Source of the DNA: Bradyrhizobium erythrophlei
GTDB lineage: Bacteria; Pseudomonadota; Alphaproteobacteria; Rhizobiales; Xanthobacteraceae
Direction of reading: 5' to 3'
Assembly (NCBI RefSeq): GCF_900142985.1
Contig: NZ_LT670849.1
Span: forward strand, 2,790,001-2,854,000
Length of the DNA: 64,000 nucleotides
The position numbers and the translations under genes are program-made. A model generated the notes under the pieces. The model was not told the origin of the DNA and did not search any database. It saw nothing but the letters and a program-made list of their open reading frames with translations. Of the stretch, positions 24,652-34,596 are shown piece by piece; the first letter of the stretch is position 1, and every line of letters starts with the position of its first letter.

Positions 24652-24882
24652 ATGCCGATCGAGCCGTCAGAGGACCCTCCGATCAAACCGGGACAGCCCG
24701 CCGAGCCACCGCGGGAAAATCCGCCAGGAAGTCCCAACCCCGAGATTCCACCGCCGGTGCACGAGCCGGACGAACCGCAACGGCCCGAGGAGTTGCCAGG
24801 CCATACACCCGATGAAATGCCGGTGCCGCCCGGACCACCGGGGCCGACCTCACCGCCACCTACGGCGTCCATTGCAGCCTGA
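24652..24882 (+). CDS. Small proline-rich hypothetical protein
   Basis: From ATG 24652 the product is 76 residues (MPIEPSEDPPIKPGQPAEPP...), about a third proline with many Glu, and no hydrophobic segment. It is probably intrinsically disordered. It lies shortly after repeat copy 4, and the ribosome-binding site is weak (GAAGAG, distant), so the gene is only moderately supported. In the stretch from 24883 to 25075 I see no gene; a TTGACA at 25009-25014 may be part of the promoter of the OmpA gene. Confidence 0.5.
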   Translation: MPIEPSEDPPIKPGQPAEPPRENPPGSPNPEIPPPVHEPDEPQRPEELPGHTPDEMPVPPGPPGPTSPPPTASIAA

Positions 24883-25075
24883 AAACAAGCTCTGAATGCA
24901 TCATGAACGACCGCGCGTCGAAACGGCGCAGTATCAGAAAATAAATCCGAGTTCCCCTTTGAAACCCGCCACAATCCGGCCTAACGCTTGTTTAATCGCT
25001 GATGTTTGTTGACATTCTCACCTGCGTTTCCACCACGACCCTCACCTTTAGAATTCTCCCCGGGATCCAAAGCAC

Positions 25076-26857
25076 ATGACAAATCTGAGAATCGCGTTGC
25101 TTGCCACGACCGCGCTGTCGGCCATGCAACTGATGACCACCCCATCGCACGCGCAGTCGGCATCGATCGTCGTTGCGCAACGAGAGGAAGTGGGTCCTGA
25201 CGGGAAACCCAAGCAGCCGCCGAAGGAAGCGCCGAAGGGAGCTCCACCGGCGCGCCCTGCTACACCGCCTCCAGCGCCTCCACCACATCCGGCTGCGCCA
25301 CCTCCGCCTCCGCCACCGCACCCGGCTGCACCGCCTCCGCCGCCGCCACCGCATCCGGCTGCGCCGCCTCCACCCCCGGCTCCGCATTCAGCGACGCCAC
25401 CTGCACCGCCAACTCCGCCACCGGCCGCCGCGCCGCAGCAGGAGCGCGGAAGGGAAATAGAGCGCGAACGGCAGCAAAAGGGAGCACCGCCGGCTGCGCA
25501 GCAGCCGCCCGCGGCGCCTCCGACAGCTGCTCCGCATTCGGCCACGCCACCTGCACCGCCAACTCCGCCACCGGCCGCCGCGCCGCAGGAACGCGGACGA
25601 GAATTCGAACGCGAACGGCAGCAAAAGGGAGCACCGCCTGCTGCGCAACAGCCTGCTGCGCCGCCGACAGCACCGGCAGGAACTCCTCCCGCGGGAGCGC
25701 CACCTGCTGGCGCACCCGTGACGCCGCGCGCTGGTCCCGGCACGGTGCCGGGTGGCGCACCGACACCCGCACCTGGAAACCAGACGTCGGCGCCGCCGCC
25801 TGGCGCACCCGCCAATGCAGCGCCAATGGTCCGCCACGCGCCGCCCCAGGTGAGCGCGCCGTTGCCGCCACCACCTGCGCCACAGAACCTGACGCCGCTT
25901 CCGGCAAACCCGGCCGCAGCGCAGGGCCCGCGGCGGCTTGAGGATTTCCGAAGCGAACGGCGCGAAGTTCAGGAAGGCGGCCGCACCGTCATCACCGAGC
26001 CCGGCCGCATCATCATCCGCGACCCCTCCGGCGGGTCCTTTGTCCGCCACGACGAGAACGAGCGCTTCCGCTTCGGCGCGCGCGATATCCAGACCCAGCG
26101 CGTCGGCAACGAGACCCGCACCGTCATCATCCGTCCCGATGGTTCGCAGGTCATCACGGTGATCGCGGCCGACGGCTCGCTGTTGCGCCGGATCCGCCGC
26201 GACGTGCGCGGCGAGGAGTTCATCATCATCGACAACTCCTACCGCGATCCGCGCGCGGTCGGCGGCTTCTACGTCGACCTCCCGCCGCCGGTCGTCCGCA
26301 TTCCCTACGACCGTTACATTGTCGACGCTGAGGATGCGCCGCCTGACATGATCTACGATACCATGGAGGCGCCGCCGGTCGATCGCATCGAGCGCCGCTA
26401 CACGCTGGATGAAATCCGCTACAGCCCGAACGTGCGCATGCTGATGCCGAGCATCGACGTCAACACCATCAACTTCGACCTCGGCTCATGGGAGATCCCG
26501 CCCGACCAGGCCTCGAAGTTGCAGGTGATCGCCGACGGCCTCAACCGCGCCATCCAGCGCAATCCGCGCGAGGTGTTTTTGATCGAGGGCCACACCGACG
26601 CGACCGGCAACGACACCGACAACCTGTCGCTGTCCGACCGCCGCGCCGAGTCGGCTGCCGAACTGTTGACTCAGCAATTCGGTGTCCCGGCTGAAAACCT
26701 GACCTCGCAGGGTTACGGCTCGCAATATCTGAAGGAGCAGACCAGCGGGCCAAGCCGCATCAACCGGCGCGTCACCATCCGCCGCATCACGCCGCTGCTC
26801 AATGGTGGCGTGGCGTCGTTGCCGCCTCCCCCGCCCGGCATCGCGCCGCCGCGGTAA
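25076..26857 (+). CDS. OmpA-family protein with long proline-rich region
   Basis: A 593-residue exported protein. It has a signal peptide at 1-27 (ending PSHAQS), then a very long Pro/Ala-rich segment (about 45-290) that contains a duplicated block with charged RGREIERERQQKG. A middle domain of beta-type repeats follows (VITEPGRIIIRDPSGGSFVRHD...VIIRPDGSQVITVIAADGS). A C-terminal OmpA domain starts about residue 455 (INFDLGSWEIPPDQASKLQVIADGLNRAI; FLIEGHTDATGND; LSDRRAESAAELL; GYGSQYL), which binds peptidoglycan. The proline-rich part may span the periplasm. No outer-membrane barrel is evident. Confidence 0.88.
   Translation: MTNLRIALLATTALSAMQLMTTPSHAQSASIVVAQREEVGPDGKPKQPPKEAPKGAPPARPATPPPAPPPHPAAPPPPPPPHPAAPPPPPPPHPAAPPPPPAPHSATPPAPPTPPPAAAPQQERGREIERERQQKGAPPAAQQPPAAPPTAAPHSATPPAPPTPPPAAAPQERGREFERERQQKGAPPAAQQPAAPPTAPAGTPPAGAPPAGAPVTPRAGPGTVPGGAPTPAPGNQTSAPPPGAPANAAPMVRHAPPQVSAPLPPPPAPQNLTPLPANPAAAQGPRRLEDFRSERREVQEGGRTVITEPGRIIIRDPSGGSFVRHDENERFRFGARDIQTQRVGNETRTVIIRPDGSQVITVIAADGSLLRRIRRDVRGEEFIIIDNSYRDPRAVGGFYVDLPPPVVRIPYDRYIVDAEDAPPDMIYDTMEAPPVDRIERRYTLDEIRYSPNVRMLMPSIDVNTINFDLGSWEIPPDQASKLQVIADGLNRAIQRNPREVFLIEGHTDATGNDTDNLSLSDRRAESAAELLTQQFGVPAENLTSQGYGSQYLKEQTSGPSRINRRVTIRRITPLLNGGVASLPPPPPGIAPPR
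25380..25650 (+). repeat. Internal duplication in the OmpA-family gene
   Basis: Two direct copies of about 123 nt, at 25380-25504 and 25529-25650, encode APHSATPPAPPTPPPAAAPQ followed by ERGRE(I/F)ERERQQKGAPPAAQQ. The copies differ mainly by substitutions and one codon gap. Short HPAAPPPPPPP repeats precede them. Confidence 0.8.
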
Positions 26858-26876
26858 GCAAAACCATCGGAAAATG

Positions 26877-26909
26877 AAAATGGCCGGGAGCAATCCCGGC
26901 CATTTTTGT
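26877..26909. terminator. Bidirectional terminator between ompA-like gene and argG
   Basis: An AAAATGGCCGGGA / TCCCGGCCATTTT stem with a GCAA loop. It has A residues on one side and T residues on the other, so it can stop transcription in both directions between the convergent genes. Confidence 0.9.
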
Positions 26910-26930
26910 TTACGCCAAATTCGATGCGTC

Positions 26931-28313
<1,383 letters not shown>

Positions 28314-28349
28314 TCAAATTTCGCCAATAACAGCACGCTTTAATCGTAG

Positions 28350-29132
28350 TTAAGACGACGCCGACGGTGCCGGGCCGACTTCGCGGCCTCGCCAGCGTTG
28401 CAAAGCCCGATATCCGGGCCATGCGAACCGCGTTAGCGCCGCATCGACCCGCTCATCGCTCAGACGGGTGGAAGTCCAGCGATAGACATAGCCGTGCACC
28501 AGCCAGATCACGAGAAACGTCACCAGGCCTGCGATGGCCACATCGGTGAAGAAGTGTCCGCCGAATGCCATCCGCAGCCCGCTCGTCGCCACGCCGAACA
28601 GGGTCGCGGCTGCATAGGCGAGCGGTCGCCATGCCGGGGGCGCCAACGCGGCGGGGGCGTAGGTCCAGAATGCGGTGGCGCCTTCGCCAGAGAAGAACGA
28701 ACAGTTGCGCGCGCAAGCCCCGCGCGGATCCCACCACGGCACAAAGCTCTGGTCACCGTTGAACTGGCTCACCGCCACCGGACGCGGCCGGCCCCAATAG
28801 CTTTTGAAGGTGAGATTGGTGAGCACGCCGGCGGAAAGAAGCAGCGTGACCAAGAGGAACACCATCGCCCGGCCGGATATCATCAGCGGCCGGTCCGGCC
28901 GCGCCAGTTTGACGATCAAGGCAGCGATCGCCGGCAGCGCGAGAACCCAGGCGATCACCATCGCGCCGTCGCGGGCAATCGCCGCGAGCGCGTTGAGCTT
29001 CAGCGGAAACGTGCGCGAGGCCTCGTCGTAAAACAGCGAAGCGAGCTTCAGGTCGAGTTCGGGATAGATCCCGAACAGCAGCCCGATTGCGAGCGCGAGC
29101 GCCAGCGCGACAATCAATCCGGTCCGGTTCAT
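28350..29132 (-). CDS. PAP2 family membrane phosphatase
   Basis: From ATG 29132 the protein has 260 residues and about six membrane helices. The phosphatase motifs are KSYWGRPRP (C1, KxxxxxxRP type), SFFSGEGA (C2, with Gly in the usual PSGH position region) and SGLRMAFGGHFFTDVAIAG (C3, with the catalytic His). C2 reads FSGEGA rather than PSGHA, a known variant in lipid A phosphatase (LpxE/LpxF-like) groups. Substrates may be undecaprenyl pyrophosphate, phosphatidate or lipid A phosphate; sequence alone does not decide. Earlier in-frame starts are unsupported. Confidence 0.85.
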   Translation of the reverse strand: MNRTGLIVALALALAIGLLFGIYPELDLKLASLFYDEASRTFPLKLNALAAIARDGAMVIAWVLALPAIAALIVKLARPDRPLMISGRAMVFLLVTLLLSAGVLTNLTFKSYWGRPRPVAVSQFNGDQSFVPWWDPRGACARNCSFFSGEGATAFWTYAPAALAPPAWRPLAYAAATLFGVATSGLRMAFGGHFFTDVAIAGLVTFLVIWLVHGYVYRWTSTRLSDERVDAALTRFAWPGYRALQRWRGREVGPAPSASS

Positions 29133-29175
29133 GGCGCGGGGTTTAGCCGAGACGGCAAACGATGAAAAGCCACCC

Positions 29176-29667
29176 TTACCGCTGCGACGGCGATTGCGAG
29201 GGCATGGGCGGCGGGCGCCTTGGCGGCGGCGACGGCACGCGCCAGACGCCGGCGTTGCGGCCGGCAATCACCCAGTAGACCAGGCCGGCGAGGATACCGG
29301 CGCCGGTCATGATTTCCAGGTGACGTCGCACAACGCCCTGAAACTGAAGCTGGTCGGGATCGAAGGGAACAAGCCCGAGATAGCAGGCGAGCCCGACGAG
29401 GCCGCCGCCGACTGCATAGGCCAACGCACTGCGGACGTAGAAGGCTTCGGTGATCAAGACCACGATCATCGCCGGCACCAGCGCAAATCCGCTGACAAAG
29501 ATGAAGCCGAAGCCGAGCACGATGTTGAGAACGCCCGGATCGACCGGTCCGGCACCGAGATCGGAGAATTCCGGAAACATGATCGCGCCGACCACAACCG
29601 CGCCTGCGACAAGGCAGGCGGCGAGAAACGCGAAGAAAATGACGAACAAACGGCCGATCAGCGTCAT
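29176..29667 (-). CDS. Conserved four-helix membrane protein
   Basis: A 163-residue protein with four hydrophobic helices (MTLIGRLFVIFFAFLAACLV; VLNIVLGFGFIFVSGFALVP; ALAYAVGGGLVGLACYLGLV; IMTGAGILAGLVYWVIAG) and a Pro/Arg/Ser-rich cytoplasmic tail. It resembles conserved Bradyrhizobium inner-membrane proteins of unknown function. The PAP2 gene starts 43 nt downstream on the same strand, so co-transcription is possible. Confidence 0.75.
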   Translation of the reverse strand: MTLIGRLFVIFFAFLAACLVAGAVVVGAIMFPEFSDLGAGPVDPGVLNIVLGFGFIFVSGFALVPAMIVVLITEAFYVRSALAYAVGGGLVGLACYLGLVPFDPDQLQFQGVVRRHLEIMTGAGILAGLVYWVIAGRNAGVWRVPSPPPRRPPPMPSQSPSQR

Positions 29668-29684
29668 AGCGGGAATCTGTGTTT

Positions 29685-29732
29685 GGGCATGATCTTGTCC
29701 GAAAACCGGCTTCCACTTTTCGGGATCATGCC
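29685..29732. repeat. Palindromic intergenic repeat (GGCATGATC type)
   Basis: GGGCATGATCTTGTCCGAAA pairs with TTTTCGGGATCATGCC around a short CCGGCTTCCAC centre. This is a dispersed repeat I recognise as frequent between Bradyrhizobium genes. Its right end overlaps the stop codon region of rlmN. Confidence 0.75.
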
Positions 29733-30946
29733 TAATCCGTCATCGCCATCGCGCGCAGCGCCTGCCGCTCGCGCGCCGATAGTTTTTCGGTCTCCGACTT
29801 CAACTGGCCGCAGGCGGCAAGGATGTCGCGGCCACGCGGCGTGCGCACCGGCGACGAATAGCCGGCGTTGAAGATATATTCGGAGAATTTCTCGATTCTC
29901 TCCCAGTCGGAACATTCGTAAGCCGTACCCGGCCACGGATTGAATGGAATGAGGTTGATCTTGGCCGGAATCCCCTTCAGCAGCTTCACCAGAAGTTTCG
30001 CATCATCGAGCGAATCGTTGACGCCCTTGAGCATCACATATTCGAAGGTGATACGCCGCGCATTCGATGCGCCGGGATAATCGCGGCAGGCCTGCAACAG
30101 TTCGGCGATCGGATATTTGCGGTTGAGCGGCACCAGCTCATTGCGCAATTCGTCGCGCACCGCATGCAGCGAGATCGCGAGCATCACACCGATTTCCTCG
30201 CCGGTCCGCTTGATGTTGGGCACCACGCCCGAAGTCGACAGCGTGATGCGGCGGCGGGAAATGCCGATGCCTTCGTTGTCAGCGACAATGAGAAGCGCGT
30301 CGCGCACCGCCTCGAAATTGTAGAGCGGCTCGCCCATGCCCATCATCACGATATTGGTGACGAGGCGGTTGCCATTGGGCGTCTCGCGATCGATCCAGTC
30401 ATTGAGGCGATCGCGCGCCACCATGATCTGGCCGACGATTTCGCCTGATGTCAGATTGCGCACCAGGCGCTGCGTCCCGGTGTGGCAGAATGAGCAATTG
30501 AGCGTGCAGCCGACCTGCGAGGAGACGCACAGCGTGCCGCGATCGGTCTCCGGAATGTAGACGCATTCGACTTCGTGCGCCCTCTCGAGCTTGTCGCCGC
30601 TCGGCAGGCGCAACAGCCATTTGCGGGTGCCGTCGCTGGAAATCTGCTCCGCCACCACCTCAGGCCGGTCGACGGTGAAATGCTGCTCGAGTTCCTTGCG
30701 CATGTCCTTGGAGATCGAGGTCATGGTCTCGAAATCTTGCGCGCCGCGGACATACATCCAGTGCCAGAGCTGCTGCACGCGCATCTTGCGCTGCGCCGGG
30801 GCCACGCCGATGTCGCCGAGCTTCTCAGTCAGTTCCTCGCGCGACAGCCCGATCAGCGAGGGCCTCGCCGGCGGCACGTAGGATTCCAGCGGTACCTTTT
30901 CCAAAGGTGCGCTCGTGCCGGTCAATTCGGTGGTCGTTTGCGTCAC
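29732..30946 (-). CDS. rlmN: Dual-specificity RNA methyltransferase RlmN
   Basis: A 404-residue radical-SAM enzyme that methylates C2 of A2503 in 23S rRNA and A37 in some tRNAs. The cluster cysteines are Cys147, Cys151 and Cys154 ([12 protein letters not shown]). The family's helper motifs are present: [20 protein letters not shown] near the N-terminus, [13 protein letters not shown], and the C-terminal region ILAACGQL that carries the methyl-carrier cysteine. The length is normal. A dispersed palindrome sits at its 3-prime end. Confidence 0.96.
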   Translation of the reverse strand: MTQTTTELTGTSAPLEKVPLESYVPPARPSLIGLSREELTEKLGDIGVAPAQRKMRVQQLWHWMYVRGAQDFETMTSISKDMRKELEQHFTVDRPEVVAEQISSDGTRKWLLRLPSGDKLERAHEVECVYIPETDRGTLCVSSQVGCTLNCSFCHTGTQRLVRNLTSGEIVGQIMVARDRLNDWIDRETPNGNRLVTNIVMMGMGEPLYNFEAVRDALLIVADNEGIGISRRRITLSTSGVVPNIKRTGEEIGVMLAISLHAVRDELRNELVPLNRKYPIAELLQACRDYPGASNARRITFEYVMLKGVNDSLDDAKLLVKLLKGIPAKINLIPFNPWPGTAYECSDWERIEKFSEYIFNAGYSSPVRTPRGRDILAACGQLKSETEKLSARERQALRAMAMTD

Positions 30947-30991
30947 TCGGTCTCTCGCTGGAATTTGTCGGGGCCTCCTTCGAGGGCCCGC

Positions 30992-31055
30992 CCAGTGTGG
31001 TGGTTCGGAAGTTCGAAACGTGGCTCCGCCACGAACTTTGGAACCGGGACACTAG
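30992..31055. repeat. Related solo hairpin upstream of rlmN
   Basis: Starts CCAGTGTGGTGGTTC and ends GGAACCGGGACACTAG. The centre CGTGG CTC CGCCACG is a tight palindrome with flanking GAAGTTCG / CGAACTT. The terminal GGGACAC-CTAG arm resembles the B hairpin of copy 3, so it is probably a diverged member of the same family. Confidence 0.55.
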
Positions 31056-31091
31056 CGCCGCGCCCTTATATAGCATCGCGGCGAAGCCCGG

Positions 31092-31511
31092 CTATCCCTC
31101 GCAGCGCCGTTTCAGCCCCTGCGCTTCCAAGGCGAGGTACTCCCGCGTGATCTTTTCGGCCCTCGAGCGGACCAGCCGGGCGAGCCAGCCGGTCTGGGCA
31201 AAGCCGAGGGTAACCGACACCGTTCCACCGCCACGCGGCTCAAGCCGGTGGGTCGCGACGCTCCTGATGCCGAAGGCCTCGCTGACCCATGTAAACGATC
31301 TTCCCGGTTCGAATTCCGTCACCGTCCAGACCGCGACCGGAATGCGCGGCTGGTGAACGCGCGCGCGGCTGCCGATCCCGAACGCGCCATGGTCCAGTCG
31401 CTCGACCTTGTCGATCGATCGCGTCCATTCGCTCCAACGCTCGACGTCCACGAGCGTCGCCCAGATGCTTGTGGCCTCGGCACGGATCTCGGCGGATTGT
31501 TGCAAGTTCAT
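31092..31511 (-). CDS. SRPBCC family protein
   Basis: A 139-residue protein with the START/polyketide-cyclase fold pattern: AEIRAEATSIWATLVDVERWSEWTRSIDKVE at the N-terminus, then WTVTEFEPGRSFTWVSEAFGIRSVATHRLEP and a C-terminal amphipathic helix. Members bind small hydrophobic ligands; no catalytic residues can be assigned. It lies 9 nt after the IalB-like gene on the same strand, so the two form a likely operon. Confidence 0.85.
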   Translation of the reverse strand: MNLQQSAEIRAEATSIWATLVDVERWSEWTRSIDKVERLDHGAFGIGSRARVHQPRIPVAVWTVTEFEPGRSFTWVSEAFGIRSVATHRLEPRGGGTVSVTLGFAQTGWLARLVRSRAEKITREYLALEAQGLKRRCEG

Positions 31512-31520
31512 TGGAAAAGC

Positions 31521-32120
31521 TTAGCGCCGGCAGTCCTGGGCGACGCGATCGAGCGCCTGGGACAGGCCCTTCAGCGAGAACACGTCGATGGTCTCGGTCC
31601 CCTTGGAGGAGACGCCCTTGACCGTCACATCGGCCGCCTTGCGCATGGCGTCCACCATCCGCTCTTCCTCGGCCGCGTTCTTGATCCAGAGGCCGTCGCC
31701 CTGCGTGTACATCGCATAGGCCGCACCGCCGACTTCCAGCGTCGATTCCGACCCAGGCTTCAGGGCATAGCCAATCATGATCGACACCTCGTTGACGACC
31801 TTTTCGGCCGGGCGCGTGGAGATGAAGGCGTAGGCCGGATCGCGCGGCCGGTTCGGCGGGTTGGTTTTCGACGACGAAGGCTTCGCCAGCGCGAAACACA
31901 CCTTCTTGCCGTTCGGCGTCGCCATATAGGCGCCCCAGGTGCCGAACTGGCCGATCAGTGTCGGCTCGCTGCCGCCGATAGCCGGAACTGCGGCAGCTTC
32001 CGGCTTGGTGGCGGCCGCCGCCTTTGCGCCCTTCGAGGTGGCCTGCGCCAACGCATGACAAGAGGTGGCGCACAGAAGCGCTGCCGAGATCGAAGCTGCC
32101 AGCATTCCCCGCACGGACAT
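31521..32120 (-). CDS. Invasion-associated locus B (IalB) family protein
   Basis: A 199-residue exported protein with signal peptide MSVRGMLAASISAALLCATS cleaved near ALAQ. The mature part has LIGQFGTWGAYMATPNGKKVCFALAKP and later VSIMIGYALKPGSESTLEVGG, which match the IalB family named from Bartonella and widespread in Rhizobiales. Two cysteines (KVCFAL and the terminal QDCRR) are conserved in the family and may form a disulfide. The role outside Bartonella is unknown. It is operonic with the SRPBCC gene. Confidence 0.9.
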   Translation of the reverse strand: MSVRGMLAASISAALLCATSCHALAQATSKGAKAAAATKPEAAAVPAIGGSEPTLIGQFGTWGAYMATPNGKKVCFALAKPSSSKTNPPNRPRDPAYAFISTRPAEKVVNEVSIMIGYALKPGSESTLEVGGAAYAMYTQGDGLWIKNAAEEERMVDAMRKAADVTVKGVSSKGTETIDVFSLKGLSQALDRVAQDCRR

Positions 32121-32250
32121 TGCCGATCTGGTCCCCCATCATTGTGACTGGAAGATGGCCCGGCATCCTCCGGTCACGGGAGCGATGAATAGCGGGCCGA
32201 AGGGCGATTCGGAAGGTGGGCAGACTATCGCAGCCAGCGCCATTTAGGCG

Positions 32251-32278
32251 CTAGTGAGTCGGTTTGACATTCGCTACC
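32251..32278. repeat. Truncated A-type half hairpin
   Basis: CTAGTGAGTCGGTTTGACAT followed by TCGCTACC matches the outer arm of an A-type hairpin (compare 24500 and 14433). No complementary arm follows. It lies about 40 nt upstream of the quinone oxidoreductase start. Confidence 0.6.
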
Positions 32279-32316
32279 AATGCGGGAGTCACCGTGCCAC
32301 GAACTCAGGACCCGCC

Positions 32317-33291
32317 ATGAAAGCCATGCTCTGCTCGCAATATTGCGGCCCCGACGATCTCGTCCTGACGGAGATACCGGACCCGGTGGCAGGCCCCGGC
32401 GAAGCCGTGATTGCGATCAAATCCGTGGCGCTGAATTTCTTCGATCTCCTGATGATTCAAGGCAAGTACCAGATCAAGCCACCCTTCCCGTTTTCGCCGG
32501 CCGCCGAAGTGGCGGGCGTGGTCGAAAGCATTGGCGATGGCGTCAGCGGCCTGAAGCCAGGTGATCGCGTGATCGCGTCCTGCGGCCACAACGGGGCGCG
32601 GGAAAAGATCGCGCTGCCCGCAGGCTCCATTGTCAAAATTCCGGACGGGCTCGATTTCGATCGCGCCGCCGGCGTCATTATTACCTATGGCACCGCGCTG
32701 CATGCGCTGGAGGATCGCGCGAGCCCCAAGCCGGGCGAGACGCTGGCGGTGTTGGGCGCGGCCGGCGGTACCGGGCTTGCGGCCTGCGAGCTCGGCAAAC
32801 TGCTCGGCCTCAAGGTGATCGCCTGCGCCTCGTCGGAAGCGAAGCTCGATTTCGCCAAGGCGCATGGCGCCGAACTCGGCCTGAACTACGCCAGCGAAGA
32901 TCTCAAGGAAGGGCTGCGCCGGCTCACCGGCGGCAAGGGCGTCGATATTATCTTTGATCCGGTCGGCAGCGGCTATGCGGAAGCCGCGCTGCGCTCGATC
33001 GCCTGGGAAGGCCGCTTCCTGGTGATCGGTTTTGCCGCCGGCGAAATTCCGAAAATGCCGCTCAACCTCGCTCTGTTGAAAGGCTGCGACATCAGGGGCG
33101 TTTTCTGGGGCGCATGGGCGCGGCTCAACCCGGACAAGAACCGCGCCAATCTCCAGCGGCTGGTGCAATGGGCGGCGGAAGGCAAGATATCCTCCCACGT
33201 TGATCGCACCTTCCCGCTGGCGCAAACCGCCGACGCGCTCAAGGTGCTCGCCGGCCGCCAGGCGATGGGAAAGGTGATCCTCCATCCCTGA
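32317..33291 (+). CDS. NADPH:quinone oxidoreductase family protein
   Basis: From ATG 32317 the product has 324 residues of the zinc-free medium-chain dehydrogenase family (Qor-like). The N-terminal catalytic domain contains LNFFDLLMIQGKYQIKPPFPFSPAAEVAGVV, and the nucleotide-binding fold has VLGAAGGTGLAACELGKLLG. The zinc-ligand cysteines of alcohol dehydrogenases are missing, as expected for quinone reductases. Longer in-frame readings start in the half repeat and are rejected. It is a single gene. Confidence 0.9.
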   Translation: MKAMLCSQYCGPDDLVLTEIPDPVAGPGEAVIAIKSVALNFFDLLMIQGKYQIKPPFPFSPAAEVAGVVESIGDGVSGLKPGDRVIASCGHNGAREKIALPAGSIVKIPDGLDFDRAAGVIITYGTALHALEDRASPKPGETLAVLGAAGGTGLAACELGKLLGLKVIACASSEAKLDFAKAHGAELGLNYASEDLKEGLRRLTGGKGVDIIFDPVGSGYAEAALRSIAWEGRFLVIGFAAGEIPKMPLNLALLKGCDIRGVFWGAWARLNPDKNRANLQRLVQWAAEGKISSHVDRTFPLAQTADALKVLAGRQAMGKVILHP

Positions 33292-33647
33292 AGACGCCGC
33301 AGTTCCCGGCTGCCGCAATTCGTCACGGCTAACGCGAACGTGACGGTCGGGTGACGCGCATATGGTTAAAATGGTGATTCTCGGACGTCAGGCGCTTGAT
33401 CTTGTGTCATCCGCCTTACGGCGCCCCAGCTTTTCCTCATTTGGGCCGTGCTTGGACAGTCCGCCGCGCCGCGGCGCTGCACTTAAATGCCCAAATGAAA
33501 TCAAAGAATCTCCCAAATCGGCATCGTGATTGTCGCTTTTTGGACGGATTCAAAATGCGTTTTAGCAACACTTTATTTAGTAGCGGGCAGGGGCCGTGAA
33601 CTGATGCCGGCAGTGCCCGATGTTGCGTAGTAACGGGAGGCATCACC
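33292..33647 (+). other. Intergenic region with AT-rich promoter-like stretch
   Basis: A 356-nt gap without a credible gene. The part 33480-33590 is clearly AT-richer than its surroundings (for example TTTAGCAACACTTTATTTAG near 33562) and probably holds the promoter of the next gene. GGGAGG at 33636-33641 is its ribosome-binding site. No terminator is evident after the oxidoreductase gene. Confidence 0.5.
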
Positions 33648-34568
33648 ATGGCGCAGGATCCGCGCTACAACCGTTCGTATCAAGCGCCGTATGATTCTGA
33701 CTACGCTTCATACGACAATCAATATGCTGAACCGGTCGATCTCGACGCGTTTGGTTCACAACTCAGGTCGCAACATCCTTCGCGATCGGTAGCGACCCGG
33801 GAAGAATTCCTTCCCGACGATTCCGTTCCGCTGTTTTTGTCCGGCGCGGATGACGACGTTCGTTCGTCGAAGTTCGGCCGCCAGCGAAAAAACGGCTCGC
33901 GTGTCCTGAAAATCGGCGCGTTCGCGGCCGCGGCTCTGATCGCCACGTTTGTCGCCGTCAAAAATCCCTTCACCGTTTTCGCCAATGCGACCGCCTCGCT
34001 GATGGGCTCCTCTGAGGTTCGATCCGCGCAAGCTCCGGCCGCCCCGCCCCGTCCGGCCGGGCCTGCCGCGGTAGCCAGCACGCCCGCGATGGTCGCAGGC
34101 CCGGCGCTGGCGACCGCCGCAGCTCTGCCCTCACGCGACGAAATTGCAGTCGCGCTCCGGACCGCACATCAGAACCAGGCGCCGGAAGTCCAGCAGCCTG
34201 CCGCGGCAGTGGTGGCAACGGCGGCAGCGCCCACGGTTGCCATGACGCCGCCGGTTGCGCCCGCAACACCGCCGGCACCGGCGGCACGACGAATGGACAG
34301 CGATGAGCTCGCCAACCTGATGGCACGCGCAAAGGCCTTGCTGGCGTCGGGCGACATCTCGCCTGCCCGCCTGCTGCTTGAACGTGCCGCGGAAGCGCAC
34401 GAAGCAAGCGCGGCCTTGATGCTGGCGCAGACCTACGACCCCACGGTGCTGGGAACGCAGGACATCCGCAACATCACGCCGGACCCGGCGATGGCGCGCA
34501 CCTGGTACCAGCGCGCCGCACAACTCGGCTCGGCTGACGCGCAGCGGCGTCTCAGCCAATTGCAATAG
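33648..34568 (+). CDS. Membrane-anchored protein with Sel1/TPR-like C-terminus
   Basis: A 306-residue protein with a polar Tyr/Asp/Ser-rich N-terminal part (cytoplasmic), one transmembrane helix at about 86-103 (VLKIGAFAAAALIATFVAV), and a long Ala/Pro linker. A C-terminal helical domain (ELANLMARAKALLASGDISP onward, ending MARTWYQRAAQLGSADAQRRLSQL) resembles Sel1-like repeats, which mediate protein contacts. The orientation suggests a periplasmic scaffold. The TAXI gene starts 29 nt downstream on the same strand, so the two are probably co-transcribed and may work together. Confidence 0.75.
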   Translation: MAQDPRYNRSYQAPYDSDYASYDNQYAEPVDLDAFGSQLRSQHPSRSVATREEFLPDDSVPLFLSGADDDVRSSKFGRQRKNGSRVLKIGAFAAAALIATFVAVKNPFTVFANATASLMGSSEVRSAQAPAAPPRPAGPAAVASTPAMVAGPALATAAALPSRDEIAVALRTAHQNQAPEVQQPAAAVVATAAAPTVAMTPPVAPATPPAPAARRMDSDELANLMARAKALLASGDISPARLLLERAAEAHEASAALMLAQTYDPTVLGTQDIRNITPDPAMARTWYQRAAQLGSADAQRRLSQLQ

Positions 34569-34596
34569 TCGTCTTTCATTCAGGGGTAGGAAAAAA

